A DNA stretch of 64,000 nucleotides from Sulfuricurvum sp. GTDB taxonomy: Bacteria > Campylobacterota > Campylobacteria > Campylobacterales > Sulfurimonadaceae. Positions 17,992-28,614 of the stretch are shown here, in pieces. The position numbers were made by a program, and so were the translations under genes. The notes below the pieces were generated by a model. That model ran no database searches. It saw only the letters and a program-made list of their open reading frames with translations, and was not told where the DNA came from. The first letter of the stretch is position 1. Each line of letters starts with the position of its first letter. The stretch spans positions 1-64,000 of the forward strand of contig JAUYAU010000003.1 of the NCBI GenBank assembly GCA_030693335.1, written 5' to 3'.

Positions 17992-19473
17992 TTATGCGCC
18001 CATAGGCGTTGCGTTTTGAAGTTCATTTTCTTCAACCACACGAGAGCTTGTCATTGTTTTGTACATATTGTACGCAAACATAAACATACCTATTAGGTAC
18101 AAAGTACCACCTACTGCACGAATAATATAATATGGGTGCAATGCAACTACAGAATCGATAAATGAATATGCCAAATTACCGAATTCATCGTATGCACGCC
18201 ACATCATCCCTTGAGTAATACCTGCAATCCACATGGATGTGAAATACAAAATAACTCCAAGTGTTTGAATCCAAAACTGAGTATTCATCAATGATTTTGA
18301 ATAAATTTCACGTTTAAACATACGAGGTGCCATGTGAAACAATGCGCCGATAACCATAAATCCAACCCAACCTAGTGCACCGTCATGCACGTGACCGATG
18401 ATCCAATCCGTAAAGTGCGCCAATGCATTAACCGATTTGATTGCTTGAATCGGACCTTCTAATGTAGAGAACATATAGAATGTCGTTGCCATTACCATGA
18501 ATTTAATCAATGGACTTGCCGCAACCTGCTGCCATTCACCCTTCATGGTTAACATCATATTAATCGCAGAACCCCATGATGGAAGAATAAGAACAACCGA
18601 GAATACAGAACCCATTGTTTGCATCCAGTCAGGAACTGTCGAAAACAACAAGTGGTGTCCGCCAGCCCAAATGTAAACAAACATCAAGCCCCAAAACCCA
18701 AGTAAAGACATTTTATATGAATAAACGGCTTGTCCAGATTCTTTAGGCAAGAAATAGTAACTCATTGCAACGATAGGTGTTGTCAAAACAAATGCTACCG
18801 CATTGTGCCCAAACCACCACTGTACCAGAGCGTCATTTGTCCCTGCATACATGGAAACCGAGTGATACCAATTTCCTATCCCGCCTGAAATAATGAATGT
18901 TGGCATTTCAGCATTGTTGAAAATGTGAAGCATCGCAACCGCCAAAAACGTAGCGATAAAATACCAAATAGAAATATAAAGTGTTTTTTCACGACGGATC
19001 CCGATAAGACCGAAGATACTGATACCCCATAGCACCCATACAACAACGATTCCCAAATCAATAGGCCATTCAAACTCTGAATACTCTTTTGAACTGGTAA
19101 TCCCCAATTGCAATCCTATAACGATGACAACCGATGCTGCCATGTAAATCCAAAAATGGGCTTTACCAATAAACATCAAGAATTTCGATTCTGCCATGGA
19201 TACTTTCAAGACACGTTGCCCGATATAGTACCATGCTGACCATACTGCACTTAGGACAAATCCATAAATAACACTATCCGTATGAATCGCACGCAAACGA
19301 CCGAAGTTTGTATACTCAGCCAAATCCATTCCTAAAATGTAGTTAAACTGTGGAAATGCCATTTGCCACGCTAACACCACTCCTGCAAGCATACCAGCAA
19401 CACCGACAAATATAGCATTGTACATAAACAGTTTGGCAACTGTATAGTCATACTCTAATGGACGATTTTCCAT
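17992..19473 (-). CDS. ccoN: Cytochrome cbb3 oxidase catalytic subunit I
   Basis: A 493-residue heme-copper oxidase subunit with about 12 membrane helices. Metal-binding histidines are seen in RLRAIHTDSVIYG, WWFGHNAVAFVLTTP, WAGGHHLLFSTVPDW and HVHDGALGWVGFM. It reduces O2 at low concentration and pumps protons, the expected terminal oxidase of a microaerophile. The ATG has a near-perfect AAGGAGG SD. The 233-nt leader (19474-19706) is A+T-rich and holds the carA terminator; I could not fix a promoter or FNR-type box in it. Confidence 0.98.
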   Translation of the reverse strand: MENRPLEYDYTVAKLFMYNAIFVGVAGMLAGVVLAWQMAFPQFNYILGMDLAEYTNFGRLRAIHTDSVIYGFVLSAVWSAWYYIGQRVLKVSMAESKFLMFIGKAHFWIYMAASVVIVIGLQLGITSSKEYSEFEWPIDLGIVVVWVLWGISIFGLIGIRREKTLYISIWYFIATFLAVAMLHIFNNAEMPTFIISGGIGNWYHSVSMYAGTNDALVQWWFGHNAVAFVLTTPIVAMSYYFLPKESGQAVYSYKMSLLGFWGLMFVYIWAGGHHLLFSTVPDWMQTMGSVFSVVLILPSWGSAINMMLTMKGEWQQVAASPLIKFMVMATTFYMFSTLEGPIQAIKSVNALAHFTDWIIGHVHDGALGWVGFMVIGALFHMAPRMFKREIYSKSLMNTQFWIQTLGVILYFTSMWIAGITQGMMWRAYDEFGNLAYSFIDSVVALHPYYIIRAVGGTLYLIGMFMFAYNMYKTMTSSRVVEENELQNATPMGA

Positions 19474-19672
19474 ATATTACCTCCTTAAAATTCAAAAGCA
19501 TAAAAGCTCCATTGCATTCATTAACACAAATGTAACAGTTTTAGGCTATTAGACACTCTAATGATAGCGATACAAATGTTTAATAAATCTTAAATTATTA
19601 ATTTTTTTACTCTTTTTGATAACTTAGTGATATTTTTAAGATTAATAAAAGAATAGTGTGAAATATAGTAAG

Positions 19673-19692
19673 GCCGATTTTATTCAATCGGC
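19673..19692 (-). terminator. Probable carA terminator
   Basis: GCCGATT (19673-19679) pairs with AATCGGC (19686-19692) around a 6-nt loop, 14 nt past the carA stop. An A+T-rich stretch follows but no clean T-run. It separates the carA unit from the ccoN operon. Confidence 0.5.
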
Positions 19693-19706
19693 GAAGAAGG
19701 AAAGAT

Positions 19707-20834
19707 TTATCGCTGTATACGTTTTAAAAAATCTTCAAAAATATAACGGCTCTCTTTTGGGCCTGGGCTGGCTTCCGGATGGTGTTGAACTGAAAAAATA
19801 GGTCCCGTTTTATAGCTCAGCCCTTCGATTGTATTATCAAAAAGATTAACATGCGTAACCTCCGCAATTTCACGTACCGATTCAGGAACATTGTAATTGT
19901 GATTTTGAGCGGTTATCTCTACCATCCCCGTTTTTACATTTTTAACCGGATGGTTTCCACCGTGATGCCCGAATTTCAGTTTATGGGTGTCATGTCCGTG
20001 CGCGATACTCAGCAACTGGTGTCCCAAACAGATACCAAACAACGGAATTTTGCGCGCGATAAGCTTTTTGATCTCATCCTGCTCTTTTTTAAGAACCAAT
20101 GGATCTCCCGGCCCGTTAGAGAGAAAAACGCCATCTAAAGTATGTGCATCATATTGTGCAATCAAATCATCGGCATTAAAATTGTTCGGGTAGACGTTTA
20201 CTTCCAGTCCCACTTGAGTAAGCTCATTCAAAATATTACGTTTAACACCAAAATCAATGGCCGCAATTTTTGCTTTTACCTGGGGTGCTTCATTGTATTT
20301 GAAAGTAACCGGATTGTAAACGCCTGAAGTATGACGGTAAGCCGTTTTCGTGCTTACTTCTTCTATGTAATTCACCTCTTCGATTCGAGGAGCTGCTTCG
20401 AGAAGTGCTTTAAGCTGCGCTTTATCGCTGACTTTTGTAGAAGCAATCATCATCATTGCACCCTGTGTACGAAGCATTTTGGTCAAATAACGGGTATCGA
20501 TATCGCAAATACCAATCACTCCGTGTTTTTCTAAAAAGGTGTGAAGCGCTTCAGCAGCACGAAAGTTTGAGTAGCTACTTTGGTACTGGCGGACAATGAC
20601 CCCTTTGCAGTGGGCAGCAGCGCTTTCCATATCTTCATCATTGACACCCACATTTCCGATTTCCGGCATAGTAAAGGTAATAAATTGACCTGCATAGGAG
20701 GGATCAGAGATAATTTCTTGATATCCCGTCAATGAGGTATTGAAAACAATTTCGCCGACACTCGTTGTATCAGCCCCAAAACTTTTTGCTTGGATAAATG
20801 TTCCGTTTTCTAGATAGATCCATGCATCACGCAT
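19707..20834 (-). CDS. carA: Carbamoyl-phosphate synthase small subunit
   Basis: A 375-residue glutamine amidotransferase subunit that supplies ammonia to CarB for pyrimidine and arginine synthesis. The N-terminal CarA domain contains GEIVFNTSLTGYQEIISDPSYAGQ; the class I amidotransferase triad is in GICLGHQLLS (Cys) and VQHHPEASPGP (His, Glu). The ATG shares a base with the stop of the DUF507 gene (TAATG). carB is not in the window. Confidence 0.97.
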   Translation of the reverse strand: MRDAWIYLENGTFIQAKSFGADTTSVGEIVFNTSLTGYQEIISDPSYAGQFITFTMPEIGNVGVNDEDMESAAAHCKGVIVRQYQSSYSNFRAAEALHTFLEKHGVIGICDIDTRYLTKMLRTQGAMMMIASTKVSDKAQLKALLEAAPRIEEVNYIEEVSTKTAYRHTSGVYNPVTFKYNEAPQVKAKIAAIDFGVKRNILNELTQVGLEVNVYPNNFNADDLIAQYDAHTLDGVFLSNGPGDPLVLKKEQDEIKKLIARKIPLFGICLGHQLLSIAHGHDTHKLKFGHHGGNHPVKNVKTGMVEITAQNHNYNVPESVREIAEVTHVNLFDNTIEGLSYKTGPIFSVQHHPEASPGPKESRYIFEDFLKRIQR

Positions 20835-21385
20835 TACGCAAGTCCTCTTCGCGCCAATTCATCTTTGTAAAACTTTTCATACAAAATTTCATACTCATCG
20901 GTACCCGGAATCACGCGGCGTTTATAGCTTTTTATTTTTTCATATACGGCAGATTCAATTTCACCCGCATCCGCTATGAATTTTGTCATTGAATCGTAAA
21001 TGATATTTTTAACACGATTTTCACTAACATCGTATTTAATCAGATCTTCTTCATAAAGCTCGTTCAGAATTTTATGTGCTATGTCTGAGTATCTGTCTTC
21101 ATACGACAAAATAACATCAAAATCAGGTGCTAGTTTTTTCTTAATCATAAAAAAGAGTTGGCGCTCATCCGCCAGATAATAATCAATTTGCTCTTCGTTC
21201 GCATTGACGATTTCATTGACTTTTTCTTCAAGCGCCATTTCACGTTTAACATTCTCAACCAATATCTTTTCAGCCTCTTTTGCCGCTGCTTCCAAACCAT
21301 GAGTCATTGTTACTAGACCACTGCGATTTAGATCTACAGCGATTCGGCTCGCTATGTGGGGTATATGTGAGAGTGAAACTTTCAT
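20834..21385 (-). CDS. DUF507 family protein
   Basis: A 183-residue, highly charged, mostly helical cytoplasmic protein. MKVSLSHIPHIASRIAVDLNRSG and the IDYYLADERQLFFMIKKKLAPDF block match the DUF507 family found next to carA in this phylum. Function is unknown. It is translationally coupled to carA and preceded by a TACAAT -10 box and a stem-loop. Confidence 0.8.
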   Translation of the reverse strand: MKVSLSHIPHIASRIAVDLNRSGLVTMTHGLEAAAKEAEKILVENVKREMALEEKVNEIVNANEEQIDYYLADERQLFFMIKKKLAPDFDVILSYEDRYSDIAHKILNELYEEDLIKYDVSENRVKNIIYDSMTKFIADAGEIESAVYEKIKSYKRRVIPGTDEYEILYEKFYKDELARRGLA

Positions 21386-21410
21386 TATGCAGCCCTATTT
21401 CTTTTTTATT

Positions 21411-21416
21411 ATTGTA
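21411..21416 (-). promoter_or_regulatory. Probable -10 box for the DUF507-carA unit
   Basis: TACAAT on the minus strand, 25 nt before the DUF507 ATG and just past the stem-loop that follows the motE-like gene. Confidence 0.35.
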
Positions 21417-21424
21417 CTTTAGAT

Positions 21425-21448
21425 GTCCTCTAAAATGGCTTAGAGGAC
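21425..21448 (-). terminator. Perfect stem-loop after the motE-like gene
   Basis: GTCCTCTAA (21425-21433) pairs perfectly with TTAGAGGAC (21440-21448) around a 6-nt loop, 9 nt past the motE-like stop. No T-run follows on the minus strand, so it may be a processing or stability element as much as a terminator. Confidence 0.5.
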
Positions 21449-21457
21449 GCTTATACG

Positions 21458-21991
21458 TTATTTTTGCGGCTCAGCTGATGGAATTTTTCGCAACGATGCA
21501 GTAATCTCTGATCCTTTTTTAGGATCCATTTTTGCCAATATTTGCCCAACGACCTTTGAATTCAATGTACTCATAATAGAGGATGCTTCCTCTACAGACA
21601 TTTGAGAAAGGATCCCCGCTGATGCAGAAGGTTTCATTTTGGCGAATGTTTGAGATACTTTGTCCGATTTTAACTGTTTTATCTCTTCAAGTATTTTTTT
21701 ATTCTCTTCAAGTATTTTTTTAACAGAAGCTTCTTTTGCTGCTATCTCTTGTAATTTCTGGTCTACACGGCTGTCTTTTCCCTTTACAACAGACTCTTTT
21801 TTCTTTAGCAAATCTTCTGTTGCACGCTTTAGCGCATCAAGAGATTGACGTTCTTCATCAATACGTCCCAACTCAACTAACAGCTCATTTTTACGAGATT
21901 CAAAAATCTTGGTACATTCATACGACTTGGTGTTTTGAGCACCCATTGCTCCGCTGCCTAGACAAAAAAATGCTATTAGAATGTATTTCAA
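21458..21991 (-). CDS. MotE-like periplasmic flagellar motor protein
   Basis: A 177-residue exported protein: signal sequence (MKYILIAFFCLGSGAMGA), long coiled coil (about residues 30-110, rich in K/E heptads) and a C-terminal MgtE-N-like domain (KMKPSASAGILSQMSVEEASSIMSTL, KVVGQILAKMDPKKGSEI). This is the layout of MotE, the chaperone/scaffold of flagellar stators, and of the C. jejuni Cj1496-type glycoprotein. The start is TTG at 21991 with AAGGGG 5 nt upstream, overlapping the fliJ-like stop. Confidence 0.75.
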   Translation of the reverse strand: MKYILIAFFCLGSGAMGAQNTKSYECTKIFESRKNELLVELGRIDEERQSLDALKRATEDLLKKKESVVKGKDSRVDQKLQEIAAKEASVKKILEENKKILEEIKQLKSDKVSQTFAKMKPSASAGILSQMSVEEASSIMSTLNSKVVGQILAKMDPKKGSEITASLRKIPSAEPQK

Positions 21992-22407
21992 ATCAACCCC
22001 TTTTTATACGTCATTGTCCCGATTTCATCCAGCATTTTTGCCTCTTCCTGTTTCACTTTGGCTACCATTTTCTCTATCTCTTGGAGTTCTAAATAATTGA
22101 ACTTTTCAAATTCTATTCGAGATAATCGAAAGGCTTCTCGCGCACTATGTTGATTTGCACGCGCTCGTTCCACTCTCAAACGACATGCCTGAATCTCACG
22201 GTGTTGTGCCTGAAGTATCATTTTTGCTTGGAAAAGTTCACCGATGGGACCATTAAGAGGAGATTCTAGAGAAGAAAGTTCCGCGTATGCGTCAAGTAAG
22301 ACAGCATCACTTAGAGTAACTTCCGTATTTGCAGTCATAAGCTGCTGTTCGGCTTTATCCAAAGCTTGTTTTTTGAGTTTCACCAAAGGTTCATAGCGTG
22401 ATTTCAT
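21988..22407 (-). CDS. FliJ-like flagellar export chaperone
   Basis: A 139-residue protein that is almost entirely coiled coil (KSRYEPLVKLKKQALDKAEQQL through EKMVAKVKQEEAKMLDEIG), the size and shape of FliJ, which couples the FliI ATPase to the flagellar export gate. The sequence is too repetitive for certain naming, but the overlap with a MotE-like gene supports a flagellar role. The ATG follows GGGGAG by 7 nt. Confidence 0.65.
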   Translation of the reverse strand: MKSRYEPLVKLKKQALDKAEQQLMTANTEVTLSDAVLLDAYAELSSLESPLNGPIGELFQAKMILQAQHREIQACRLRVERARANQHSAREAFRLSRIEFEKFNYLELQEIEKMVAKVKQEEAKMLDEIGTMTYKKGLI

Positions 22408-22440
22408 GGTATCGCTCCCCTTTGGTGTAAAATTTTAGCT

Positions 22441-23700
<1,260 letters not shown>

Positions 23701-24546
23701 TTAATGGTGTAATGCTTCGACTAAAGCATCTGTATAAATTGCGAATCCAACCGAAACGGTCTCTTCATCTTTGTAGCGTCCGCCCATGGCGTAGACTTCA
23801 TTTTTCTCAATCACTCTAAAAAAGAGTTCATCGTAATACAGCATTTTAGCGTAATATAAAGGCGCTATGACAAAATTAGGATATTGAAGTCCTGTGCACA
23901 GCTTTTTTATTTTAAGTAATTCATCACGAATCACATCTGGAACAATCTCTAAAAGAGGCTCAATTTGTTCTATTTTTTCAAGATAGACCAACTGCGTTAG
24001 CCACTCTAATTTAAGCGACAAAAACTTTTCAATGTTCACATGTCTAAAATCATCTAAATGCAAATCCAATATTTCTGAGAGAATCCGAGGAATATTGATG
24101 TTGGATATTTGCAACAGAGGCTCAATTTTCAAAGCACTGAAAATAGCCGTTGCTTCATTTAAAACCACTGCCAAATCGCACTCATCAATAATCTCAGCCC
24201 CTACTTGATACTGTTCAGTCGATGGAAAACGATAAACGGGCTGAATGTAAAACCATTTTTTATGCGTGGTATTTGTCCCCAGCCGCTTTTTGAGTATTCG
24301 TACAACATCTATGGTCGAATCCGCACGCAAACTCATCGCATGATTTTCAACATCGCCGATACGAATTAACTCACGTTCCTCACAAACACTTTGATGTTGA
24401 TGATAGGAGAATAATGGGGTTACAATTTCTTCAAATCCCGCCGCACTCAGCAAAGTGCTGGCCTTGGATTCAATTAGACGCTTTGTCTTCGCTGTTCCTG
24501 CAAAATAAAGCCGTGAGCCCTCAGGAATTTCATGTTCAAAAATCAT
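23701..24546 (-). CDS. hisZ: HisZ-like ATP phosphoribosyltransferase regulatory subunit
   Basis: A 281-residue class II aminoacyl-tRNA synthetase-like protein without an anticodon domain. VTPLFSYHQHQ, SLRADSTIDVVRIL and WFYIQPVYRFPSTEQYQVGAEII correspond to class II motifs 1-2 as seen in HisZ, which with short-form HisG performs the first step of histidine synthesis. It is shorter than typical HisZ and no hisG is near, so a role tied to the neighbouring purA cannot be ruled out. Confidence 0.72.
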   Translation of the reverse strand: MIFEHEIPEGSRLYFAGTAKTKRLIESKASTLLSAAGFEEIVTPLFSYHQHQSVCEERELIRIGDVENHAMSLRADSTIDVVRILKKRLGTNTTHKKWFYIQPVYRFPSTEQYQVGAEIIDECDLAVVLNEATAIFSALKIEPLLQISNINIPRILSEILDLHLDDFRHVNIEKFLSLKLEWLTQLVYLEKIEQIEPLLEIVPDVIRDELLKIKKLCTGLQYPNFVIAPLYYAKMLYYDELFFRVIEKNEVYAMGGRYKDEETVSVGFAIYTDALVEALHH

Positions 24547-24549
24547 ACG

Positions 24550-25656
24550 TTACTGCCCAAAATAAACGGTACTGAAGACTTTATTAGCCGTACCGTCAAA
24601 TGCTCTTCGTCCCAATTTTGCGAGGGCCAGCTCAATACTGTTCACCACCCATGCCGCTTCATAGACAGGGATAAGCCCCATGTGATTAATACGGAAAATC
24701 AAATCTTTGATGTGATCCTGACCGCCTGCCATATTGATATCGAACTCTTTTTTCAGCAATGACCGAATTTTTGGGGCTGACTCATCATCGATGGTTGTCA
24801 TCGAATCCGCAGGTGTAGTCGGATAGATATGCAGTCCGATTGCCACCAGCGCTTCACGTGTCGCACGTGCGCGACGTGCTGTTTCATCGTACAGCTTCTC
24901 CAAGCCGCCCTCGGACTTGATACGGTTAAGAACGCTTTCTAAACCGATAATCAATGTTGTTGCCGCTGTCCATGCCGTCGTATTCTTTTGCTGATTTTTA
25001 ATCTCGGTGGCAAGGTTGAAATAATACCCTTTACCTTTGCCGATCTTTTCGATGGCTGCGCTTGAAAGACCCATAATCGCCAAGCCAGGAGGGAGCATCA
25101 ACGCTTTTTGGCTTCCTGAAATGAGACAATCGATATTGGTAACATCAATTTTCTCAACACCCACAGCCGTAATCCCATCAGCAATGACCATAATGGAAGG
25201 GTTATATGCTTTGACCGCAGCCGCAATTGCTTCGGCATTATGGCGAAGACCTCCTGCCGATTCACAAATCTGGATTGCGATGGCATCAATATCGGGATTT
25301 GAGTTAAGTGCCGCTTGCACTTCTCCTACGCTTGCCGCAGTATCCCATTCGTGCTTGATCTCAACATTGGCAATCCCATGTGCCACTGCAATTTTCCCAA
25401 AACGTTCACCGAATTTTCCAGAGTTGATCGAAAGAAGTTTAGAGTGTGTCAGATTAGTCACTGCGGCTTCCATCGCGCCTGTTCCCGAAGATGCGAGCAT
25501 AAGTACTTCGGACATTCCAAGAAGTTCAAACAATAAAGCGCGGGTACGCTCAAAAATCGCTTCGAACTCTGGTGTACGATGGTGCAGCGTTTCCCCTGCC
25601 ATTGCGATACGTACGGATTCAGGTACTGGAGTAGGTCCTGGGGTAAAGAGTAGCAT
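24550..25656 (-). CDS. Class V pyridoxal-phosphate aminotransferase (serine/alanine-glyoxylate type)
   Basis: A 368-residue aminotransferase. FTPGPTPVPESVRIAM and HHRTPEFEAIF open the protein; SSGTGAMEAAVTNL binds the phosphate, ADGITAVGVEKIDV carries the ring-stacking aspartate, and SGSQKALMLPPGLAI holds the catalytic lysine. Close relatives are alanine-glyoxylate and serine-pyruvate transaminases; the true substrate is not readable. It is the first gene of the leftward unit and has a well-formed extended -10 promoter. Confidence 0.88.
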   Translation of the reverse strand: MLLFTPGPTPVPESVRIAMAGETLHHRTPEFEAIFERTRALLFELLGMSEVLMLASSGTGAMEAAVTNLTHSKLLSINSGKFGERFGKIAVAHGIANVEIKHEWDTAASVGEVQAALNSNPDIDAIAIQICESAGGLRHNAEAIAAAVKAYNPSIMVIADGITAVGVEKIDVTNIDCLISGSQKALMLPPGLAIMGLSSAAIEKIGKGKGYYFNLATEIKNQQKNTTAWTAATTLIIGLESVLNRIKSEGGLEKLYDETARRARATREALVAIGLHIYPTTPADSMTTIDDESAPKIRSLLKKEFDINMAGGQDHIKDLIFRINHMGLIPVYEAAWVVNSIELALAKLGRRAFDGTANKVFSTVYFGQ

Positions 25657-25703
25657 TGTTTTCCTTGTGATTTAGGAGTAAAAATTTATAAGAAATTGTG
25701 CGG

Positions 25704-25709
25704 ATTATA
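25704..25709 (-). promoter_or_regulatory. Extended -10 promoter of the aminotransferase-hisZ-purA unit
   Basis: TTTGTTATAAT on the minus strand (TG-T-TATAAT), 47 nt before the aminotransferase ATG; consistent with phylum-typical sigma-70 promoters. Confidence 0.6.
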
Positions 25710-25753
25710 ACAAATGACAGGTTAGTACTCCTTTAAGATTGCCATTAGTATGT

Positions 25754-25759
25754 TAGAAT
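25754..25759 (+). promoter_or_regulatory. Extended -10 promoter of uppP
   Basis: TATGTTAGAAT on the plus strand (TG-T-TAGAAT), 22 nt before the uppP ATG; divergent from the aminotransferase promoter. Confidence 0.5.
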
Positions 25760-25781
25760 TACGCCAAAAAAAGAGATAATA

Positions 25782-26561
25782 ATGACCTTATTTGATTCCA
25801 TTCTTCTCGGTGCACTAGAGGGGGTAACCGAATTCTTGCCTGTATCCTCTACGGGTCACCTCATCTTGGCTTCTCAATTGCTGGGGATTGAGCAAACCGA
25901 TGCCCATAAAGCATTTGAAGTGGCGATTCAGCTGGGCAGTATCCTCGCTGTTTTATTTTTATATGCCAAACATTTAATGCAAGATAAAACCCTATGGATT
26001 AAACTCATTGTCGCTTTTGTCCCTACCGGTATTCTAGGATTGCTATTCTACAAACATATCAAAGCCCTATTTGGAGTTGAAACGGTCAGTTTTATGCTCA
26101 TTGCAGGAGGGTTAGTCTTTTTAGCCGTTGAATATTTTCGACGCAACAAAGCCATTGATGCGGGCAAAGAGCTTGACGAACTTTCTTATAAGGAAGCTTT
26201 TATGATCGGATTGTTTCAAAGTATCTCAATGGTTCCTGGAACAAGCCGTTCAGGTGCTACCATCATCGGAGGTCTTTTTTTGGGGCTTAAACGTAAAAGT
26301 GCCGCAGAGTTTTCATTTTTACTCGCTGTTCCTACAATGATTGTGGCAACTGCCTACGATTTACTCAAACATCGCCATGAGATGATTGTTGATGACTGGA
26401 CCATGCTCATCGTAGCTTTCATCACCGCTTTTATCTTTGCTTTTTTCACGGTCAAACTGTTTGTCGGCTTCGTCAGCCGCCATACCTTTATTCCATTCGC
26501 AATCTATCGGATTATCGTAGGGCTTATTTTTCTCTACATTATCGGAAATCTTCCTGCTTAA
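25782..26561 (+). CDS. uppP: Undecaprenyl-diphosphatase
   Basis: A 259-residue BacA-type membrane enzyme that recycles undecaprenyl pyrophosphate, the lipid carrier for peptidoglycan and O-antigen. Both active-site motifs are present: [18 protein letters not shown] and [19 protein letters not shown]. About eight membrane segments are predicted. The last 4 nt overlap the end of the convergent rdgB gene. Confidence 0.97.
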   Translation: MTLFDSILLGALEGVTEFLPVSSTGHLILASQLLGIEQTDAHKAFEVAIQLGSILAVLFLYAKHLMQDKTLWIKLIVAFVPTGILGLLFYKHIKALFGVETVSFMLIAGGLVFLAVEYFRRNKAIDAGKELDELSYKEAFMIGLFQSISMVPGTSRSGATIIGGLFLGLKRKSAAEFSFLLAVPTMIVATAYDLLKHRHEMIVDDWTMLIVAFITAFIFAFFTVKLFVGFVSRHTFIPFAIYRIIVGLIFLYIIGNLPA

Positions 26562-27160
26562 CTTCGTTGCATTTTGATTTGATCAATCAAAATCTTCGCT
26601 AAATGCAGCGCTTTTGCTCGGTGGGAAATCCCCACCTTTACTTCACTGTCAAGTTCCCCTAATGTAAGCGTATGTCCTGCAGGGATGAAAATCGGATCGT
26701 ATCCAAATCCATTTTCTCCTCGCGGTTGCGTAATCACCTCTCCATGCATCCATCCGTGAACACAGCTCTCACCTTCTTTGGAAACAATCGCAATGGCTGC
26801 GGTATAGTGCGCTGGAGAGGATTCTCTTCCTACACTTTTTACTGCATTGACAAGTTTATTGAGGTTATCTTTATCCGTACAGTTTTCACCCGCATATCGT
26901 GCGCTGTGAATTCCGGGAGCACCCTCCAGTACATCCACATTGATACCGCTGTCATCGGCAATAATGACCGCATTTTCATCTCCCAATGCACGATAAACAG
27001 CCCGTGCCTTAATAAGTGCATTATCTTTGAACGTATCACCGTCTTCGACAATCTCAAATCCTTCCATTAAATCAGTATACGGAAACACTTCACGGTCATG
27101 GAGTAATTCTTTGATCTCTCGTACTTTCCCCTTGTTCGAAGTTGCCAAAACGATTTTCAT
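26558..27160 (-). CDS. rdgB: XTP/dITP diphosphatase
   Basis: A 200-residue Ham1/RdgB enzyme that removes non-canonical purine nucleotides. [16 protein letters not shown] is the substrate-binding start, [26 protein letters not shown] the metal and substrate loop, and [13 protein letters not shown] plus ISHRAKAL the C-terminal signatures. AAGGA lies 9 nt before the ATG. Confidence 0.97.
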   Translation of the reverse strand: MKIVLATSNKGKVREIKELLHDREVFPYTDLMEGFEIVEDGDTFKDNALIKARAVYRALGDENAVIIADDSGINVDVLEGAPGIHSARYAGENCTDKDNLNKLVNAVKSVGRESSPAHYTAAIAIVSKEGESCVHGWMHGEVITQPRGENGFGYDPIFIPAGHTLTLGELDSEVKVGISHRAKALHLAKILIDQIKMQRS

Positions 27161-27227
27161 CCGCTCATATCCTTAGACTAGACTTAGTCATTTCACTCCC
27201 AATCATCATTATGGGATTCAAATAGAC

Positions 27228-27233
27228 TATAAT
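27228..27233 (+). promoter_or_regulatory. Probable -10 box for the MFS gene
   Basis: Perfect TATAAT on the plus strand, 32 nt before the GTG start at 27266. Confidence 0.5.
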
Positions 27234-27265
27234 AACAAATATTTTATCTCATCAAAGGTCACAGC

Positions 27266-28588
27266 GTGTTTAAAACAGTCATGCCTCTCTCAGCGATTTT
27301 GTCGCTTCGCTTCTTCGGTCTCTTTTTAGTTTTACCTGTACTTTCGGCGTATGCATTAACATTGCAAGGGGCAACGCCTCTTCTTATTGGGGTCATTGTC
27401 GGGGGATATGCCCTGACTCAAGCCATCTTTCAACTTCCATTTGGAATTATGAGTGACAAAATCGGTCGTAAACCGACATTGGTTATCGGCTTGATTATCT
27501 TTTTGGTGGGTTCCATTATCTGTGCTGTAAGCACCGACATCTATACCCTCATGTTCGGACGTTTCTTGCAAGGTTCAGGAGCCATCGGCGCCGTTATTCC
27601 TGCAATGATCAGTGATTTGGTCAGTGAAGAATCCAGAGGAAAAGCAATGGCCCTTATGGGTGGAAGCATCGCGATTAGTTTTGCTTTGGCCATGGGATTG
27701 GGACCTGTTATCGCAGCGCACTATGGTATTGGCTCATTGTTTTGGATTGCTGGAATCTTATCAATCTTCTCAATGATTATTTTGTTTACCAAGGTTCCTA
27801 CCCCTCCGCGTATTCATCACATCTATCATTCTAGTACCACAACCCGTGATATCATAAAAGACCCGAATCTTCTCAATATGATTATCATTAACGGAATGCA
27901 AAAAGGGCTTATGACCGTTGCATTCGTCCTAATCCCTATCTTACTTACCCAAGGGGAATACGGATTTAACTGGGAAAAAGCAGAACTGTGGAAAGTGTAT
28001 GTTCCGGCACTCATCGCAGGACTTATCGCGATGGGACCTGCTGCCGTTTTTGGAGAAAAATACAACAAACCAAAAGAAATTTTTCTCATCTCCATCGTCC
28101 TTTTTATCATTTCGTTCACCCTTATGGGCTTTGCAACACAAGATTGGGAATTTATCCTCGCAGTCATCAGCTTTTTCATGGCCTTTAATATGATGGAACC
28201 TTTGGTTCAGTCAATGATCAGTAAATTTGCAAGAGTTCATCAAAAAGGGGCAGCCCTTGGAATCGCCAACGGATTTGCTTATCTTATGACGTTTGTGGGT
28301 GGTATCGTAGCGGGTCTTGCACTTGAGTATTCAACCAAAGAGGCATTGTCACTTGGATTGGTTGTTGTTTCCACCTTATGGCTTTTGTGGACGATGAAAC
28401 TAAGCAATCCGCAACGTTTCTCTCATTTATATATCCCTAGAGAGCATGTAAATGAAGAAAAACTTCTCGTACTCGAACACGACCATATCGCTGAATGGTA
28501 CATTAATGAAACCGAAAACTTGGTAGTTGTTAAGTATCTCAAAGAGATGATGGATGAAGAGACGATCAAAGCAAAAATAATTAAATAA
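27266..28588 (+). CDS. Major facilitator superfamily transporter
   Basis: A 440-residue MFS permease with 12 likely membrane helices. The loop motif GIMSDKIGRKPTLVIG between helices 2 and 3 identifies the superfamily; the helix 5 pattern LALAMGLGPVIAAHYG is drug-antiporter-like. The start is GTG with an AAAGG SD. Unusually, about 50 charged residues follow the last helix (ERE...EHDHIAEWYINETENLVVVKYL), a cytoplasmic tail not needed for transport. Substrate unknown; efflux is likely. Confidence 0.85.
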   Translation: MFKTVMPLSAILSLRFFGLFLVLPVLSAYALTLQGATPLLIGVIVGGYALTQAIFQLPFGIMSDKIGRKPTLVIGLIIFLVGSIICAVSTDIYTLMFGRFLQGSGAIGAVIPAMISDLVSEESRGKAMALMGGSIAISFALAMGLGPVIAAHYGIGSLFWIAGILSIFSMIILFTKVPTPPRIHHIYHSSTTTRDIIKDPNLLNMIIINGMQKGLMTVAFVLIPILLTQGEYGFNWEKAELWKVYVPALIAGLIAMGPAAVFGEKYNKPKEIFLISIVLFIISFTLMGFATQDWEFILAVISFFMAFNMMEPLVQSMISKFARVHQKGAALGIANGFAYLMTFVGGIVAGLALEYSTKEALSLGLVVVSTLWLLWTMKLSNPQRFSHLYIPREHVNEEKLLVLEHDHIAEWYINETENLVVVKYLKEMMDEETIKAKIIK

Positions 28589-28590
28589 AT

Positions 28591-28614
28591 GGTTAGAGTT
28601 TAATAACTCTAACC
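28591..28614 (-). terminator. Terminator overlapping the moeA stop
   Basis: A perfect 10-bp stem GGTTAGAGTT / AACTCTAACC with a TAAT loop. The moeA stop lies inside one arm. Leftward it is followed by a T-rich stretch, so it ends moaD-moaE-moeA, and the symmetric stem may also stop the convergent MFS transcript. Confidence 0.75.
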
